Counted from the stretch's first letter, positions 1-10,028 are shown. The stretch is DNA of 64,000 nucleotides from Flavobacterium sp. 140616W15 (GCF_003668995.1 NZ_CP033068.1:2356001-2420000), one strand, 5' to 3'. The notes: a model not told the origin generated them from the letters alone. Numbers and translations: made by a program.

Positions 1-3
1 ACA

Positions 4-2099
4 TTACCGAATTCTATCTGAATCATTTATATTCTTGCCTTTAAATTCAGTGTCTTTCATTTTACCAAAGGAATATTTTATGGCAATTGAAATCTCATGA
101 GAATCTATCAAATATCTTGCTTGTGAGTTTACATTATTAACAACAAACTGCTCTTCAATAACATTATTATTAAAAACGTTATTAAAACTCAAAGTACAAT
201 TCCAGTTTTTGAAAAAGGTTTTAGAAAGTGCCATATCAATAACAAATCTTTCATTTTTCTCAAATGCTCCTATATGTTGTTTGGTTAATCCCCAGCAAGA
301 AACAGATAAAGTATATCCTTTTGGTAGTTTAAATTCGTTACTTGAGTAATAATACAAATAGGGTTTTGAGGATAAAAACAGAGCCGAATCATCTTCTATT
401 TTTTCTAAAATGAAAACTAAAGAATTTGTCATTGTCCAAAATTCATAACTAAAGGGTAGCGTAAAGTCGGCTGAAAAACCTGACTCTCTATCGAAATTTT
501 CATCTTTAAAAGTTAATATATTTTGCTCTTTATCATAAGTAAAACTACTATAAACAGGATTTGTATTTTGATAAAAACTTAGTTTAAGCGATTTATCATT
601 ATACTGAAAAACGGAAGAAATTTCGTTGCTAATAGTCGGGTCAAGATTGATATTTCGCGCATATACAAAATAAGGATTAATATAAGTTGTTCCTTGACTT
701 AAAGAGGAATAATTAGGTCTAGAAATACTTTTAGAGTAATTTAAACTAATACTTTTTGTGCTATCTATCGGAAATGTAAATTCTGCTTTTGGGAAAAAAT
801 CGGTGTAGTTTTTCTCAATTAAAGGTGTTACATCCGTTTTATATCTTCCATTTGCATTAGTATTCTCAACCCTAAGTCCAACCGTAAAATCAATTTTATT
901 TATTTTACCTGATAACTGACTATATCCTGCTAGATTTTGCTCTTTAAAATCATAATGACTCAGTATATTTTGATTTGTTTCATAGTCGAAAATATCAAAA
1001 TCTGACTTTGAATTTGCAGAAGAATAAAGCCCTCCCACTTCAAAAATCATTTCATTTTTAAACTTTTTCTCTATATCAATTCTTCCTAAAAAAACACCAA
1101 CTTTAAATTTTTGATCACGAATTTGTGTCAATCCAAACTCAGTATCGTTATAGTTATTTTGAACTTCACTAAACACTCCCTGATCAAAATTAGAATATTG
1201 AATACCTGCAAAAACCTGTGTTTCAATAGACTTAATCTTTTTTAAATAATTCAAAAATGAGTTCGAAAAATCCTTATTACTAGCATTATCAGTAAAAGTT
1301 AGAACGTTATTTGTAACATCCTCTTTTTATTATAAGTATTTGCATTTATGTCAAAAGTATCACTTTGCAATTTACTACTAACAGTAAACGACAGATAATC
1401 ATCCTCATTTATTTTATAAAATAAACTACCACCAAAAACAAACTGTTTCCTTTTTGTAAAAGCCTCAACGTTATAATTCGAAACAATACTAGCATTCGGG
1501 ATTGCATAATCGACACTCTGGTATTCCCAAGGTTGCAATTGGTTATAATTAAAATTAGCCTTCCACTCTAGTTTACCTTTCTTAAAACTAGAATTAAATC
1601 CAATATAATTATTAAAGTCTTTCTTAAAAGAAGCTGTTTCAGATAAAATGGTCCTAAACCCATCTTTTTTACTAAACTTTCTTGTAACTAAAATTACTGC
1701 TCTACCTTCGGCTTCGTATTTAGCAGATGGATTCTGGATAATTTCGATATTCTTTATATCGTCAACAGCTAGAGCATTCAAATCGTTTATTCCTACCTTT
1801 TGATTATCGATATAAATAAGAGGAGTTCCTTTGCCAACAATAGAAATATTCTCTTTGTCTGAACTTATAATAATTTTAGGCAGTTTAGACAATAAATCCA
1901 TCGTATTAGGAATAGAATTATAAATAGAATTGGGTACATCTATTTTTAAGTTTCCGTTTTTATTGATAAATGTTTTTGACTTAGCATCAATAACAACTTC
2001 CTCTAACTTATTCGGAATACTATCTTTTGGAGTTTCATTTTGTGCATATCCAAATGCAGAAACAAGAAGACAGATTATAATTATTATTATTTTAATCAT
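4..2099 (-). CDS. Outer-membrane beta-barrel receptor (TonB-dependent receptor-like), broken by an apparent frameshift
   Basis: Signal peptide at residues 1-19 (cleavage after GYAQ), then a plug-like region (IYIDNQKV, VDDIKNIEIIQNPSAKYEA) and a long beta-rich barrel ending in a YSFGK strand with a short tail. This matches the outer-membrane beta-barrel family related to TonB-dependent receptors. The reading frame breaks at a T5 run (1324-1328 on the plus strand). One extra base joins the two halves (about 266 and 416 residues) through N-K-K-E-D-V-T-N-N-V into one protein of about 698 residues. The start codon overlaps the stop of the upstream hydrolase in an ATGA, so the two are probably translationally coupled. 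The substrate is unknown. The protein should sit in the outer membrane. Family confidence is good; the frameshift is probably technical. Confidence 0.8.
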
Positions 2100-3052
2100 T
2101 TTTTAAGTAAATTAAGAATCCAATTCAAACAATCCTCTGTATCCATTATCGACCATGAATGTGGATTTTTGCTCCCGTTTAATTTCACGCCTTTACCTTG
2201 GCTTATAATTACATTTGCATTGTAATTGCCCATGATTCTTAATTGGTTGATCATTCCAACTATATCAATCCCATTCCAATCCTGCAAATCGCGGTGACGT
2301 TCATTAATTAGCCAGTTAATATCCAGATCAGTATACATTCTTATCGGCATGTTTTTTAAGTATCTTGCATTCCCTCCATCTTTTGCACCAAAAGAAAAAA
2401 TAGAAGCTTCGATATATTTTTCAGGAAACTGATCAGGCGAACCACCATACAAACTATCCCAATTATCCTTTATCCATTTTGCTTCATTTGTCCCTGCTTC
2501 AGAAAAATTTCTTTCAATTTCTCTTTCGCAATATTTATAAAAACGAGCATGATCCAGCGGAGCATCTAGAGCAAAAATGCCTTTAGGAATTAAAAAGAAT
2601 TTACTCGGATTCTTAACCGAATTTTCTGCATAAGTCAAAGAAATAATACCACCATTTGATAAACCTCCTAAAATAAAATTATCCTTAGAGACTTTGTGCT
2701 TTGTTACAATTTCATTAAAAATCTTGTCTAAAAAAGCAAAATCAGCTTCTCTACTATCTGTTCCCCAATTTATAGAAGGAATAATTACGACCATTCCTTT
2801 CTTAACAGCTAACTCATGCAGTGTTATTTGTTTTAATAAATCTTCTGTAGTTTCTCCTCCAGAAGGCAAAATTACCAATGCACCAATAATATCCGTTTTC
2901 GGAACCATTTTATAATAATGCAATGATTGAGAGTCTTCGTCATTGACATATAAATCATTGGTATCTAAATAATCTACCGTTACTTTTTCCATTTTTTGCC
3001 CATAACAAAATGTAATTCCAAATAGAATCAGCATTGATAATCGTTTTCTCAT
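2096..3052 (-). CDS. Secreted alpha/beta hydrolase
   Basis: 318 residues with an N-terminal signal peptide (FGITFCYGQ). The region LVILPSGGET resembles the oxyanion-hole strand of esterases. LGGLSNGG (nucleophile Ser about 132) is a G-x-S-x-G nucleophile elbow, and a late His (KNPHSW) could complete the triad. It is likely a periplasmic or exported esterase/peptidase-like hydrolase; the substrate cannot be told. It is the first gene of a two-gene unit with the outer-membrane receptor gene, overlapping it by four bases (ATGA), so it may process what that receptor imports. It is divergent from the two-component system at 3191, which may control it; that is inference from position. Confidence 0.75.
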   Translation of the reverse strand: MRKRLSMLILFGITFCYGQKMEKVTVDYLDTNDLYVNDEDSQSLHYYKMVPKTDIIGALVILPSGGETTEDLLKQITLHELAVKKGMVVIIPSINWGTDSREADFAFLDKIFNEIVTKHKVSKDNFILGGLSNGGIISLTYAENSVKNPSKFFLIPKGIFALDAPLDHARFYKYCEREIERNFSEAGTNEAKWIKDNWDSLYGGSPDQFPEKYIEASIFSFGAKDGGNARYLKNMPIRMYTDLDINWLINERHRDLQDWNGIDIVGMINQLRIMGNYNANVIISQGKGVKLNGSKNPHSWSIMDTEDCLNWILNLLKK

Positions 3053-3163
3053 AATTTGTGTTTTTCTATATATTTCGATTGCAAAAATGCTCCTAAAAAA
3101 TACTTTTGTAAGTTAATCGTAGGTTAATCGGGAGTTAATTCAAGAATTAAAAGATAAAAGACT

Positions 3164-3171
3164 TATTTTTG
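3164..3171 (+). promoter_or_regulatory. -7 promoter element for the histidine kinase gene
   Basis: TATTTTTG matches the Bacteroidota -7 consensus TAnnTTTG, 19 bases before the kinase start codon. No clear -33 TTG is seen. Confidence 0.5.
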
Positions 3172-3190
3172 AAATGTATTTTTTGATAAT

Positions 3191-4552
3191 ATGAAACACA
3201 GAATCAATTTATTAATTTTTTTTTCGGCTATCGCCCTCGTGGTTTTATCTGTTGTACAATGCTATTTAGTAAAAACAACCTATGATTATAAAGTCGCACA
3301 ATTCCATTCAGAAATAAAGAATGAAATAGCTAATATTACAAATGATTATAGCGATATCGATTCAACTATTGTCTTCAAAAAAGAGCTTCTTTACAAGCAA
3401 TTAGCCGAGAATTATATTCATGACAAAAAAACAAAAGCAGATATTAAAAGTGCTTTGTTACAAAATGAATTTCGTAGCGAACTAACTCAAAAATTGCAAC
3501 TGAAATTTGAAAGAGAAATTCCAAATTTTTCGATTGATTTTGCCATTGTACTCAACAAGTTTATCATCTATAATAATTCTAAAAAAGCAGATACTATTTT
3601 CTCTGAAAAGCCATTTATAAAAAACAAATTATATGGCAATCTGGCTTCGCTTGACAATGCTTTTTTAGTTCGAAATTATGCAAATACAGCAAGCGTAACT
3701 GCACAAACCCAAGATTATAATTTATTAACCGAAGACTCTATGTATGTTTCGGTTATCGATTGGGAAATGATAATATTAAAAAGAATGAGCATGATTTTGT
3801 TTCTTTCTTTACTATCTATTTTAACCCTGATAACACTTTTTGTAATTGCCATAAAAGCATTAATCAAGCAAAAAAAGGTAAGCGATATCAAAACTGATTT
3901 TATTAATAATATCACCCACGAACTCAAAACTCCTCTGACAACTTTGGCCATTTCGACCAAAATACTAGAGCGAAAAGACATTCGTGACAACGAAATTCAT
4001 TTTAATTCTATTCTTAATACCATTTCTCGCCAAAACAACCGTTTACAGAGTTTAATCGACCAAGTTCTGGCAAACTCCTTAGAGGAGAATGAAATGGAAA
4101 TGCAAAAAGAAAAAATCATTACAGAGCCTTTCCTAAATGCTATTATAGAAGATTTTAGAATTACGTATCCAAAGGTTACCGTTGAAACTCGATTTACCAC
4201 AAACGATACGATATTGGTATTAGATAAATTTCATTTAACAACAGCCATCCTAAATGTACTCGAAAATGCTGTAAAATATGGTTCTAATACAATTACTATT
4301 AAAACAATATTAAACAAGAACGAATTCGGTTTGAGCATTCAGGATAACGGAATTGGAATTTCTAAAAACAAACATCTATTATTATTTGATAAATTTTACC
4401 GCGTAGAACAAGGCAATCTACACAATTCAAAAGGATTAGGATTAGGACTGTATTATGTAAACCAAATTATAAAAGCACATCAAGGAACAATTGCTGTAAT
4501 GAGCGATTTAGGAAAAGGAGCAAAGTTTTACATTAGCATTCCGTTGAATTAA
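3191..4552 (+). CDS. Sensor histidine kinase (HisKA/HATPase_c)
   Basis: 453-residue membrane sensor kinase. Transmembrane helices lie at about 7-27 and 199-222 and flank a periplasmic sensor domain of roughly 170 residues with no recognised fold. The HisKA phosphoacceptor is in NNITHELKTPL (His243). The ATP-binding domain shows an N box (LNVLENAVKYG), a G1 box (DNGIGIS), an F box (FDKFYRV) and a G2 box (KGLGLGLYYV). It should autophosphorylate and pass phosphate to the response regulator encoded 65 bases downstream. The architecture resembles RprX-type kinases of Bacteroidota. It is divergent from the hydrolase/receptor pair, which makes those genes possible targets. The signal is unknown. 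Confidence 0.93.
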   Translation: MKHRINLLIFFSAIALVVLSVVQCYLVKTTYDYKVAQFHSEIKNEIANITNDYSDIDSTIVFKKELLYKQLAENYIHDKKTKADIKSALLQNEFRSELTQKLQLKFEREIPNFSIDFAIVLNKFIIYNNSKKADTIFSEKPFIKNKLYGNLASLDNAFLVRNYANTASVTAQTQDYNLLTEDSMYVSVIDWEMIILKRMSMILFLSLLSILTLITLFVIAIKALIKQKKVSDIKTDFINNITHELKTPLTTLAISTKILERKDIRDNEIHFNSILNTISRQNNRLQSLIDQVLANSLEENEMEMQKEKIITEPFLNAIIEDFRITYPKVTVETRFTTNDTILVLDKFHLTTAILNVLENAVKYGSNTITIKTILNKNEFGLSIQDNGIGISKNKHLLLFDKFYRVEQGNLHNSKGLGLGLYYVNQIIKAHQGTIAVMSDLGKGAKFYISIPLN

Positions 4553-4617
4553 GTTTTCAGTCGCAGTTTCAGTCCTGATAACTATCGGAATCAGTTGCAA
4601 TACTTACAATTAATAAA

Positions 4618-5307
4618 ATGAAAAAAATACTTTTAGCCGAGGATGATTCAGATTTTGCAAACGTGCTTAAACAATATCTGGAACTATATGATTATGAAGT
4701 TACATGGGCAGAAAATGGGCAAGAAGCTTTAGCTATATTTCAAACTACAACATTTGACATTTGTGTGTTTGATGTTATGATGCCTATTATTGATGGATTT
4801 ACACTTGCCGAAAAGGTCATTAAAATCAATCCCGAAATACCTTTTATTTTTTTGACAGCCAGAAAGCTTAAAGAAGACAAAATCATTGGTTTAAAACTGG
4901 GAGCAGACGATTATATCGTAAAACCTTTTGAAGCCGAAGAGCTTATCTTACGGCTGAACAATATCTTGAAAAGAAGCCAACAAAAATTATCGATTTTTGC
5001 CCAAGCAAGCAATTTACAGATTGGAGCTTATTTATTTGACACCAAACGTTTGTGTTTAAAAAAAGACAATATAACACAACAGCTTACTGAAAAAGAAGCT
5101 GCTCTTATTCATTTCTTTTACACACATAAAAATCAAATGCTAAAAAGAGAACAAATCCTATCATCGATTTGGAAAAATGACGACTTTTTTTCTGGCAGAA
5201 GCATGGATGTTTATATCAGTAAAATTCGAAAATACTTTAAAGACGATTCCCGAATTAGCATCGATAGTATTCGTAATATCGGACTGGAGTTTAAAATAAT
5301 AGATTAA
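4618..5307 (+). CDS. OmpR/PhoB-family response regulator
   Basis: 229 residues. The receiver domain (1-115) has acidic residues Asp9/Asp10, phosphoacceptor Asp52 (VFDVMMP), Thr80 (FLTAR) and Lys102 (VKPFE). The C-terminal winged-helix domain (about 135-229) contains LTEKEAALIHFF, REQILSSIW and the recognition-helix stretch SMDVYISKIRKYF, as in RprY-like regulators. It is the cognate partner of the kinase just upstream. The 3' end overlaps the convergent panE stop by four bases (5304-5307). Confidence 0.94.
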   Translation: MKKILLAEDDSDFANVLKQYLELYDYEVTWAENGQEALAIFQTTTFDICVFDVMMPIIDGFTLAEKVIKINPEIPFIFLTARKLKEDKIIGLKLGADDYIVKPFEAEELILRLNNILKRSQQKLSIFAQASNLQIGAYLFDTKRLCLKKDNITQQLTEKEAALIHFFYTHKNQMLKREQILSSIWKNDDFFSGRSMDVYISKIRKYFKDDSRISIDSIRNIGLEFKIID

Positions 5308-6236
5308 TTACTCTCATATTTAGCTAATTTATCTAAAATCATCTGATAGGTTGGTGTTTCGATTTCGTATTTTAAACCTTCATTTACAACAAATTCAGTA
5401 AGCGACGAAAGCTCTGTTTTTTTTCCTGCCAACAAATCACGATGCATAGACGAAGTTGCATCACGAGGCGTTTTTTCTAATTTCAATATCGTTTGCATTA
5501 CAATATCATTAGGTAAATTCAGTCCTTTTACAGCTGCAATCATAGTGATTTCATTTAATAACGAAACATATAAATTACGGCTAGAAGCATTTTCCATAAT
5601 TTCACCAATATTCTGATTTAAATAAGAAGTAGCCGAAGCTAGGGATGAAATAAAAACAAACTTTTCCCAAACCGTATCTTCGATAGTATCTACTAAATAA
5701 CTTTCGATTTTAGCATTCTCAAAAATAGTTTGTAACGCCTTCATTTTATAAACCGAAGCACTATCGGAACCAAAAAATAGTTTTTCGTAAACACCTATTT
5801 TTTTAATTTCACCAGGCGCAACAATCATCGAAACGATATATACACAACCTTGCAAGACTTCGTTATCTGGAAAAATAGTACTAATGCGTTCTGGAGCATC
5901 AACGCCATTATATAAAGGAAGAATAACCGTATTCTTGGTAATGCATTTTTTTATGACATCAAGACTTTCTTCGATATCATAGGTTTTAGTAGCACAAATA
6001 AGACAATCTAGCTTACCGATTACTTCAGGATCATTAGATACTACAGTTGGAAAAACAGTCGTTTCTCCTTCATCTGTACTAATTTTCAAACCCGATTGAG
6101 CAATAACTTCCATTGCTTTTCCTCTAGCAATAAAAACGACATCTATAGCATCATTTTCGGCATAAGCTTTCGCCAAAAGTCCACCAAAATAACCTCCTAC
6201 TCCACCCAATCCTAAAATTCCGATTCTTGTTTTCAT
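5304..6236 (-). CDS. panE: 2-dehydropantoate 2-reductase (ketopantoate reductase)
   Basis: 310 residues. The N-terminal Rossmann motif ILGLGGVGGYFGG (about 7-19) binds NADPH. The C-terminal ApbA/PanE helical domain contains VWEKFVFISSLAS with the family's catalytic lysine, and a later region with glutamate in LTEFVV. The enzyme reduces ketopantoate to pantoate in pantothenate/CoA synthesis. A related 2-hydroxyacid or ApbA-type activity is possible because the family is broad. It is a single gene convergent with the response regulator, with no other pantothenate genes nearby. Confidence 0.82.
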   Translation of the reverse strand: MKTRIGILGLGGVGGYFGGLLAKAYAENDAIDVVFIARGKAMEVIAQSGLKISTDEGETTVFPTVVSNDPEVIGKLDCLICATKTYDIEESLDVIKKCITKNTVILPLYNGVDAPERISTIFPDNEVLQGCVYIVSMIVAPGEIKKIGVYEKLFFGSDSASVYKMKALQTIFENAKIESYLVDTIEDTVWEKFVFISSLASATSYLNQNIGEIMENASSRNLYVSLLNEITMIAAVKGLNLPNDIVMQTILKLEKTPRDATSSMHRDLLAGKKTELSSLTEFVVNEGLKYEIETPTYQMILDKLAKYESN

Positions 6237-6474
6237 TATGATATTTTTTATACAAATTAAAAAGGTCGCTATAAATTAAAAACTTAAAACCTGCTTAATC
6301 GATAGTCTTTTAATAGTATTAACTAGTTTTAAAATAAGCTTCTACAATAATAAATACTAAAAAATAAAATTGTTAAACCAAAAGTAATAAATTCCTATTT
6401 TGAGTTTTTAGAAATAATTTGAAGAAGATTGTTTCATGAAAATAACTTTGATACTCTCACAAATATAAAAAAAT

Positions 6475-6787
6475 GCAGACCTATAAGCCGGATTCTGTTC
6501 TTGTTATTACTAACAATACCTTATCATTTATCTAGACTTACAATTACTCATAAGTTCAAGCTATCTACCCTTCAGCAACGAACGAGAAGCTCTTAAATGC
6601 TGATATACTTGATATTTCACCGCATAGAGTTTACCTGGTTTCACTACAGCATTACCTGTACATACTTTCTGTTGCACTTGTCCTAACGCTATTTCTAACG
6701 CCGACGGGTGTTACCCGCTATGCTTCTCTGTGGTGTCCGGACTTTCCTCCCTTTTGATTTCTCAAAACGACGATAAGGCGGTCTGCG
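6475..6787 (-). ncRNA. rnpB: RNase P RNA (bacterial type A)
   Basis: On the minus strand the sequence opens with GCAGACCGCC, continues into GGAGGAAAGTCCGGAC (conserved CR-I), has ACAGAAAGTATGTACAG in the specificity domain and GGTGAAATATC in the catalytic core, and closes with ACAGAATCCGGCTTA followed by AGGTCTGC, which pairs with the 5' end to form P1. This is the catalytic RNA that matures tRNA 5' ends. A TAAATTTG element lies directly upstream. The ends are set from P1 pairing and could shift by a few bases. Confidence 0.96.
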
Positions 6788-6790
6788 TGG

Positions 6791-6798
6791 CAAATTTA
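6791..6798 (-). promoter_or_regulatory. -7 promoter element for rnpB
   Basis: On the minus strand TAAATTTG matches TAnnTTTG and ends about four bases before the P1 5' strand of RNase P RNA. This is the spacing expected for a transcription start at or just before the mature 5' end. Confidence 0.7.
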
Positions 6799-6911
6799 GC
6801 GTTTTTATAGGTTACTTCCGAGTATTACAAAATTTACTTTAACACTCTTTTACAAAGACTTAATTTTAAAATAGTTATCTTTAGTCGTCAACCTGTAAAA
6901 TTTCATTTATC

Positions 6912-7205
6912 ATGATTAGAATGTATCATTACGCAACTGTATCCAAGGCTTTGGATCAATTAAACGAAAAAGGATTTACTTATGATTTTAATCTAAATGA
7001 AGATGTAATTAAGAAAAATCCTGAAAAATTTGAAATCGTGCATGTGTATCGATACGAAGGCAACTCCGATCCTGGAGATGAAGCTGTGGTTTATGGAATA
7101 AAATCTACCTCAGGCAAAAAAGGTGTTTATGTTGCAGGATTTTCAGCCAATTCTGATTCTGAAACCGCAAAAATCTTAAGTGATTTAAGCATCAAAGGAA
7201 GATGA
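6912..7205 (+). CDS. Small conserved Bacteroidota protein of unknown function
   Basis: 97 residues, cytoplasmic, no signal peptide or membrane segment. Key stretches are [27 protein letters not shown] and a C-terminal [12 protein letters not shown]. As far as I recall, homologues are common in Bacteroidota and sometimes carry a misleading phosphoribosylpyrophosphate synthetase label; the protein is far too short for that enzyme and lacks a PRPP-binding loop. It is a single gene, divergent from rnpB. Function unknown. The start at 6912 could also be the internal Met at residue 4. Confidence 0.75.
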   Translation: MIRMYHYATVSKALDQLNEKGFTYDFNLNEDVIKKNPEKFEIVHVYRYEGNSDPGDEAVVYGIKSTSGKKGVYVAGFSANSDSETAKILSDLSIKGR

Positions 7206-7283
7206 TTTATTTAGGAACAATCTTAGTTGCTATTGGACAATGCAATTAAGTTAAAACATCTTTTATATTGAACTGAATAAATC

Positions 7284-7340
7284 TCTCGCAAAGACTCCAA
7301 GTCGCAAAAAATCATGTAAAAACTTGGCGTCTTTGTGAGA
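7284..7340. repeat. REP-like intergenic hairpin
   Basis: Two 19-base arms (7284-7302 and 7322-7340) pair with two mismatches around a 19-base loop. The arm motif (TCTCGCAAAGAC) recurs in other gaps of this window. It lies between a plus-strand gene and a minus-strand gene that converge, so it may also act as a bidirectional terminator. Confidence 0.6.
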
Positions 7341-7411
7341 TAAATTATAGTTCAAAAAGCTTAACTTAATGACATTTAGCTCATGCCTACACAAGAGAGA
7401 TAATTTTTTCT

Positions 7412-8296
7412 TTAAGCCTTAATTAGCTTTGCATATTCGGCGATTTTAGCCTCGCTTATTTGTTTTGTAATTTCGAGTAATCGCTTTACTTTGGGTAGCA
7501 ATGCATCGATATCTTCTTTTGTTACTATAAACTTTGGATTATAACGTGCTTCGATATAAGCACTTTTTAAAAGTTCGAATAATCGTTTTTCTTCGGGGGT
7601 ATCATTGGGAAAAACTGACGGTAAATCTGATGAATATTTCCTTGTAAAAGAAAACAACTTAGTCAAATTATGCTGTTTTGGATTGGTTAACGTATGTACC
7701 AATCGAATCGTCTGAAAACTATTTTCGCAAGTTTGATGAAGGTAAAAAGAAACTATTCTATAGTCTTTATCATCATAACCATGCATAGCACTTCTGAAAA
7801 AACTATTTGCTCTACCAAATTTATCTTCAAAATATTCTTCTGCCTGTTGTCTTATTTCATCAAAGCGAAGTGGGCGCTGTTCTGCAAGAGTAAACTTTTC
7901 ACTGTCATAAAGTACAACCCCTTCATCTTTTATCTGTGTATAAAAATATCTGCCTGTGTCGATATATTCATTTAATCGTTTTATATTTTCATGAATAAAC
8001 TCAACTGGAGTTTGCAAATCTGGGTCTCTATAATACATATCATCAACTGTATCAAGCATTCGGGTTGCTCTTTGGTCGGTTACTCCATCTGTTACTACGA
8101 GTATATCATAATCGCTCCTATAAGAAGTAGGAATACCAAATTCTACTCTTTCGTCACGATCTACATATTCATTTCTTGCATAACTTCCGTAGAGAATAAT
8201 CATTTGCGTTTTTGGAAGTCTTGCCGTTATTTGTTCTACAAAACGCAGAAGATCTCTTTGTTTCTTTTGTGGCAGATAGGCGATAGATTTCTTCAT
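7412..8296 (-). CDS. Fused nucleotidyltransferase-HEPN protein
   Basis: 294 residues from the ATG at 8296; an upstream in-frame ATG at 8320 overlaps the promoter element, so I prefer the shorter form. The N-terminal half has a Pol-beta-type nucleotidyltransferase motif LYGSYARNEY (about 36-45) followed, after an insertion, by YRSDYDILVV (Asp62/Asp64). The C-terminal half (about 150-285) is helical and HEPN-like (QAEEYFEDKF, YLHQTCENSFQTI, AYIEARYNPKF). In MNT-HEPN toxin-antitoxin pairs these domains are separate proteins; here they are one chain, as in some Bacteroidota proteins. The strict HEPN RNase motif R-x4-6-H is not evident, so nuclease activity is uncertain. Confidence 0.8.
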   Translation of the reverse strand: MKKSIAYLPQKKQRDLLRFVEQITARLPKTQMIILYGSYARNEYVDRDERVEFGIPTSYRSDYDILVVTDGVTDQRATRMLDTVDDMYYRDPDLQTPVEFIHENIKRLNEYIDTGRYFYTQIKDEGVVLYDSEKFTLAEQRPLRFDEIRQQAEEYFEDKFGRANSFFRSAMHGYDDKDYRIVSFYLHQTCENSFQTIRLVHTLTNPKQHNLTKLFSFTRKYSSDLPSVFPNDTPEEKRLFELLKSAYIEARYNPKFIVTKEDIDALLPKVKRLLEITKQISEAKIAEYAKLIKA

Positions 8297-8317
8297 TATA
8301 AAGTAGTTATTATGAAA

Positions 8318-8325
8318 CAAAGATA
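8318..8325 (-). promoter_or_regulatory. -7 promoter element for the nucleotidyltransferase-HEPN gene
   Basis: Minus-strand TATCTTTG fits TAnnTTTG, 21 bases before the preferred ATG at 8296. A start at 8320 would fall inside this box. Confidence 0.5.
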
Positions 8326-8463
8326 ATTATATTCTTATTCTATTAGAAATGAAAAATTTGCTTTGCTATATGTTAGATAAAACAGAATAAAATATCAAAA
8401 TGATTTCGGTATTAATTGGCATTAATGCACATTTACATTACTTAAATTATGGATGATTTTTAC

Positions 8464-9053
8464 TTAATTAACCTCTACCTCAAAAGATTCTGTATATGTA
8501 ATGGAAGTTTTTTCTTTATCATTAAATTTATAATTAACAACTGTTTCTATTGTATTAATTCCCTTTTTAATTAATACTTCTTTTACTTCAATGCCTGTCT
8601 GAGATGTTTTTTTAATGTTCGTTTAGCTTTTGTATTACTTACATTTTCAATCTTTAAAGCACGTTTAGCATTAGGTATATTTGCTATTAAATAGTGATAT
8701 TTTAAGGTGTCTCCAACTTTTAAATATTGATTAACACCTTCTTTAAGCCGTCTTTTGTTTGCTATTTTATTTTGATAGGTTTCTATTAATGCTTGCCCTT
8801 TAAAATTTTCGACATTTCCTTTTTCATCAAAAAGAATAGTAAAAGCTTGCTTACCAGAATCAGCGTATAATGTGTAACGCATAATTTTTCCTGATGGAAA
8901 ATTATCAATCCTTTCTTCAACGAGCTCATTTCCTTTCTCGTTATTGTGAACTAGTTTGTCATCAAAATAAGCTTTATCATCATTAATATAAAAACTCAAG
9001 GCGATGAAACCTAGTATCAGAGAGAACACTATTATTATATATTTCTTTTTCAT
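8464..9053 (-). CDS. Small membrane-anchored protein, paralogue of the next gene; possible immunity protein (apparent frameshift)
   Basis: One hydrophobic N-terminal helix (about 5-22: IIIVFSLILGFIALSFYI) followed by an extracytoplasmic domain. Residues 60-196 align with the neighbouring protein at 9103-9857 (shared DSGK, DEKG, VGDTLKY, LANLPN-like and EVLIKKGIN-like stretches). The frame breaks in a T7 run (8607-8613). One extra base restores a C-terminus that continues K-T-S-Q-T-G-I-E-V and ends ESFEVEVN, like the paralogue's ITFEVNVN. That gives about 196 residues rather than 156. It lacks the MORN-like middle of its paralogue. Its role is unknown. Its position downstream of an orphan toxin-like gene suggests immunity. 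Confidence 0.6.
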
Positions 9054-9102
9054 TATTTCTTTTTGTTGAGATTTATAAGGCGCTTTTCCTAATCGATATT
9101 GA

Positions 9103-9857
9103 TTAGTTCACATTTACTTCGAAAGTAATTGTATCTTTAAAGACAGGAGTGATTTTATCCTCAAACTTATACTCTACTATTGCACTAATTTTATTTATAC
9201 CTTTTTTAATAAGAACTTCTTCTACATTAACCTTTGTTGGTGGGCGATGTTTTATAATTCTTTTAATATCACTATCATCGATACTCACATTTTTTACTTT
9301 AAAACTACGTTTGGTATTTGGTAAATTAGCTAATAAATATTGATATTTTAAGGTATCTCCAACTCTTAACATCTGTTTAGTTTTAATATTATTTTGATAC
9401 ACTTCTAATAATGGATATCCTGAATATTCCCTTACTCCTTTTTCATCATAGCTAATAATAAAGCAAGATTTTCCAGAATCAGTATACATAACATATTTAT
9501 TTATCAATCCAGTTGTGTCATAAAAAGTACTTTCTAAAGTGATTTTGCTGTTTTCCCTATAGTGAAAGGATTCTAGATTACCATTATCATAATAGTAAGA
9601 ACAAATCCCATTTGGCTCATTATCTATGAATTGACCTTCTGCTATTTTTATTCCTTTTTTATTGTATCGTGTGAACTTACCTTCGAAAATAGTATCTCCA
9701 TTTCTAATAATATATTCTGATATATCTGTTATTTTTCCATCTGGACTGTATTCTTTTAAAGTATAAACTTTTTCATCTCTAAAATAAAAATGAAGTAGTA
9801 ATATTGCAAAAAGTGCAACAGAAATTACAACTAGTATTTTTTTATTTCTTTTTTCAT
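9103..9857 (-). CDS. Membrane-anchored MORN/YwqK-like protein, likely immunity protein (apparent frameshift near start)
   Basis: From the ATG at 9857 the frame stops after eight codons. One extra base in the T6 run 9849-9854 gives an uninterrupted protein of about 251 residues starting M-K-K-R-N-K-K-I-L. A transmembrane helix follows (about 8-25), then YwqK/MORN-like repeats (KEYSPDGKIT, FEGKFTRYNKKG, NGICSYYYDNGNLE), then the C-terminal domain shared with the gene at 8464. Without the repair there is no start codon before residue about 118, which argues the break is an error. The start lies directly after the stop (9858-9860) of the disrupted toxin-like gene. YwqK-type proteins are often found beside toxins; the immunity role is inference. 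Confidence 0.65.
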
Positions 9858-10028
9858 TTATTTTTTTTGTTGTGATTCATAAATATCTCTTCTCACAAAT
9901 TCATTTTTATTTGGGTCACTAGGATTATTAACTATTTGAATATATTCAGTTTTTGAAAAGAGGCAGGAGTTGTATTATCTCTTTTTAGACTGCCCCCAAA
10001 AAGTTAGACACTATTTGGGGGCATTTTT

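Noticed and set aside
6912..7205. Phosphoribosylpyrophosphate synthetase
   Set aside because: At 97 residues without a PRPP-binding loop it cannot be that enzyme, whatever label homologues carry.
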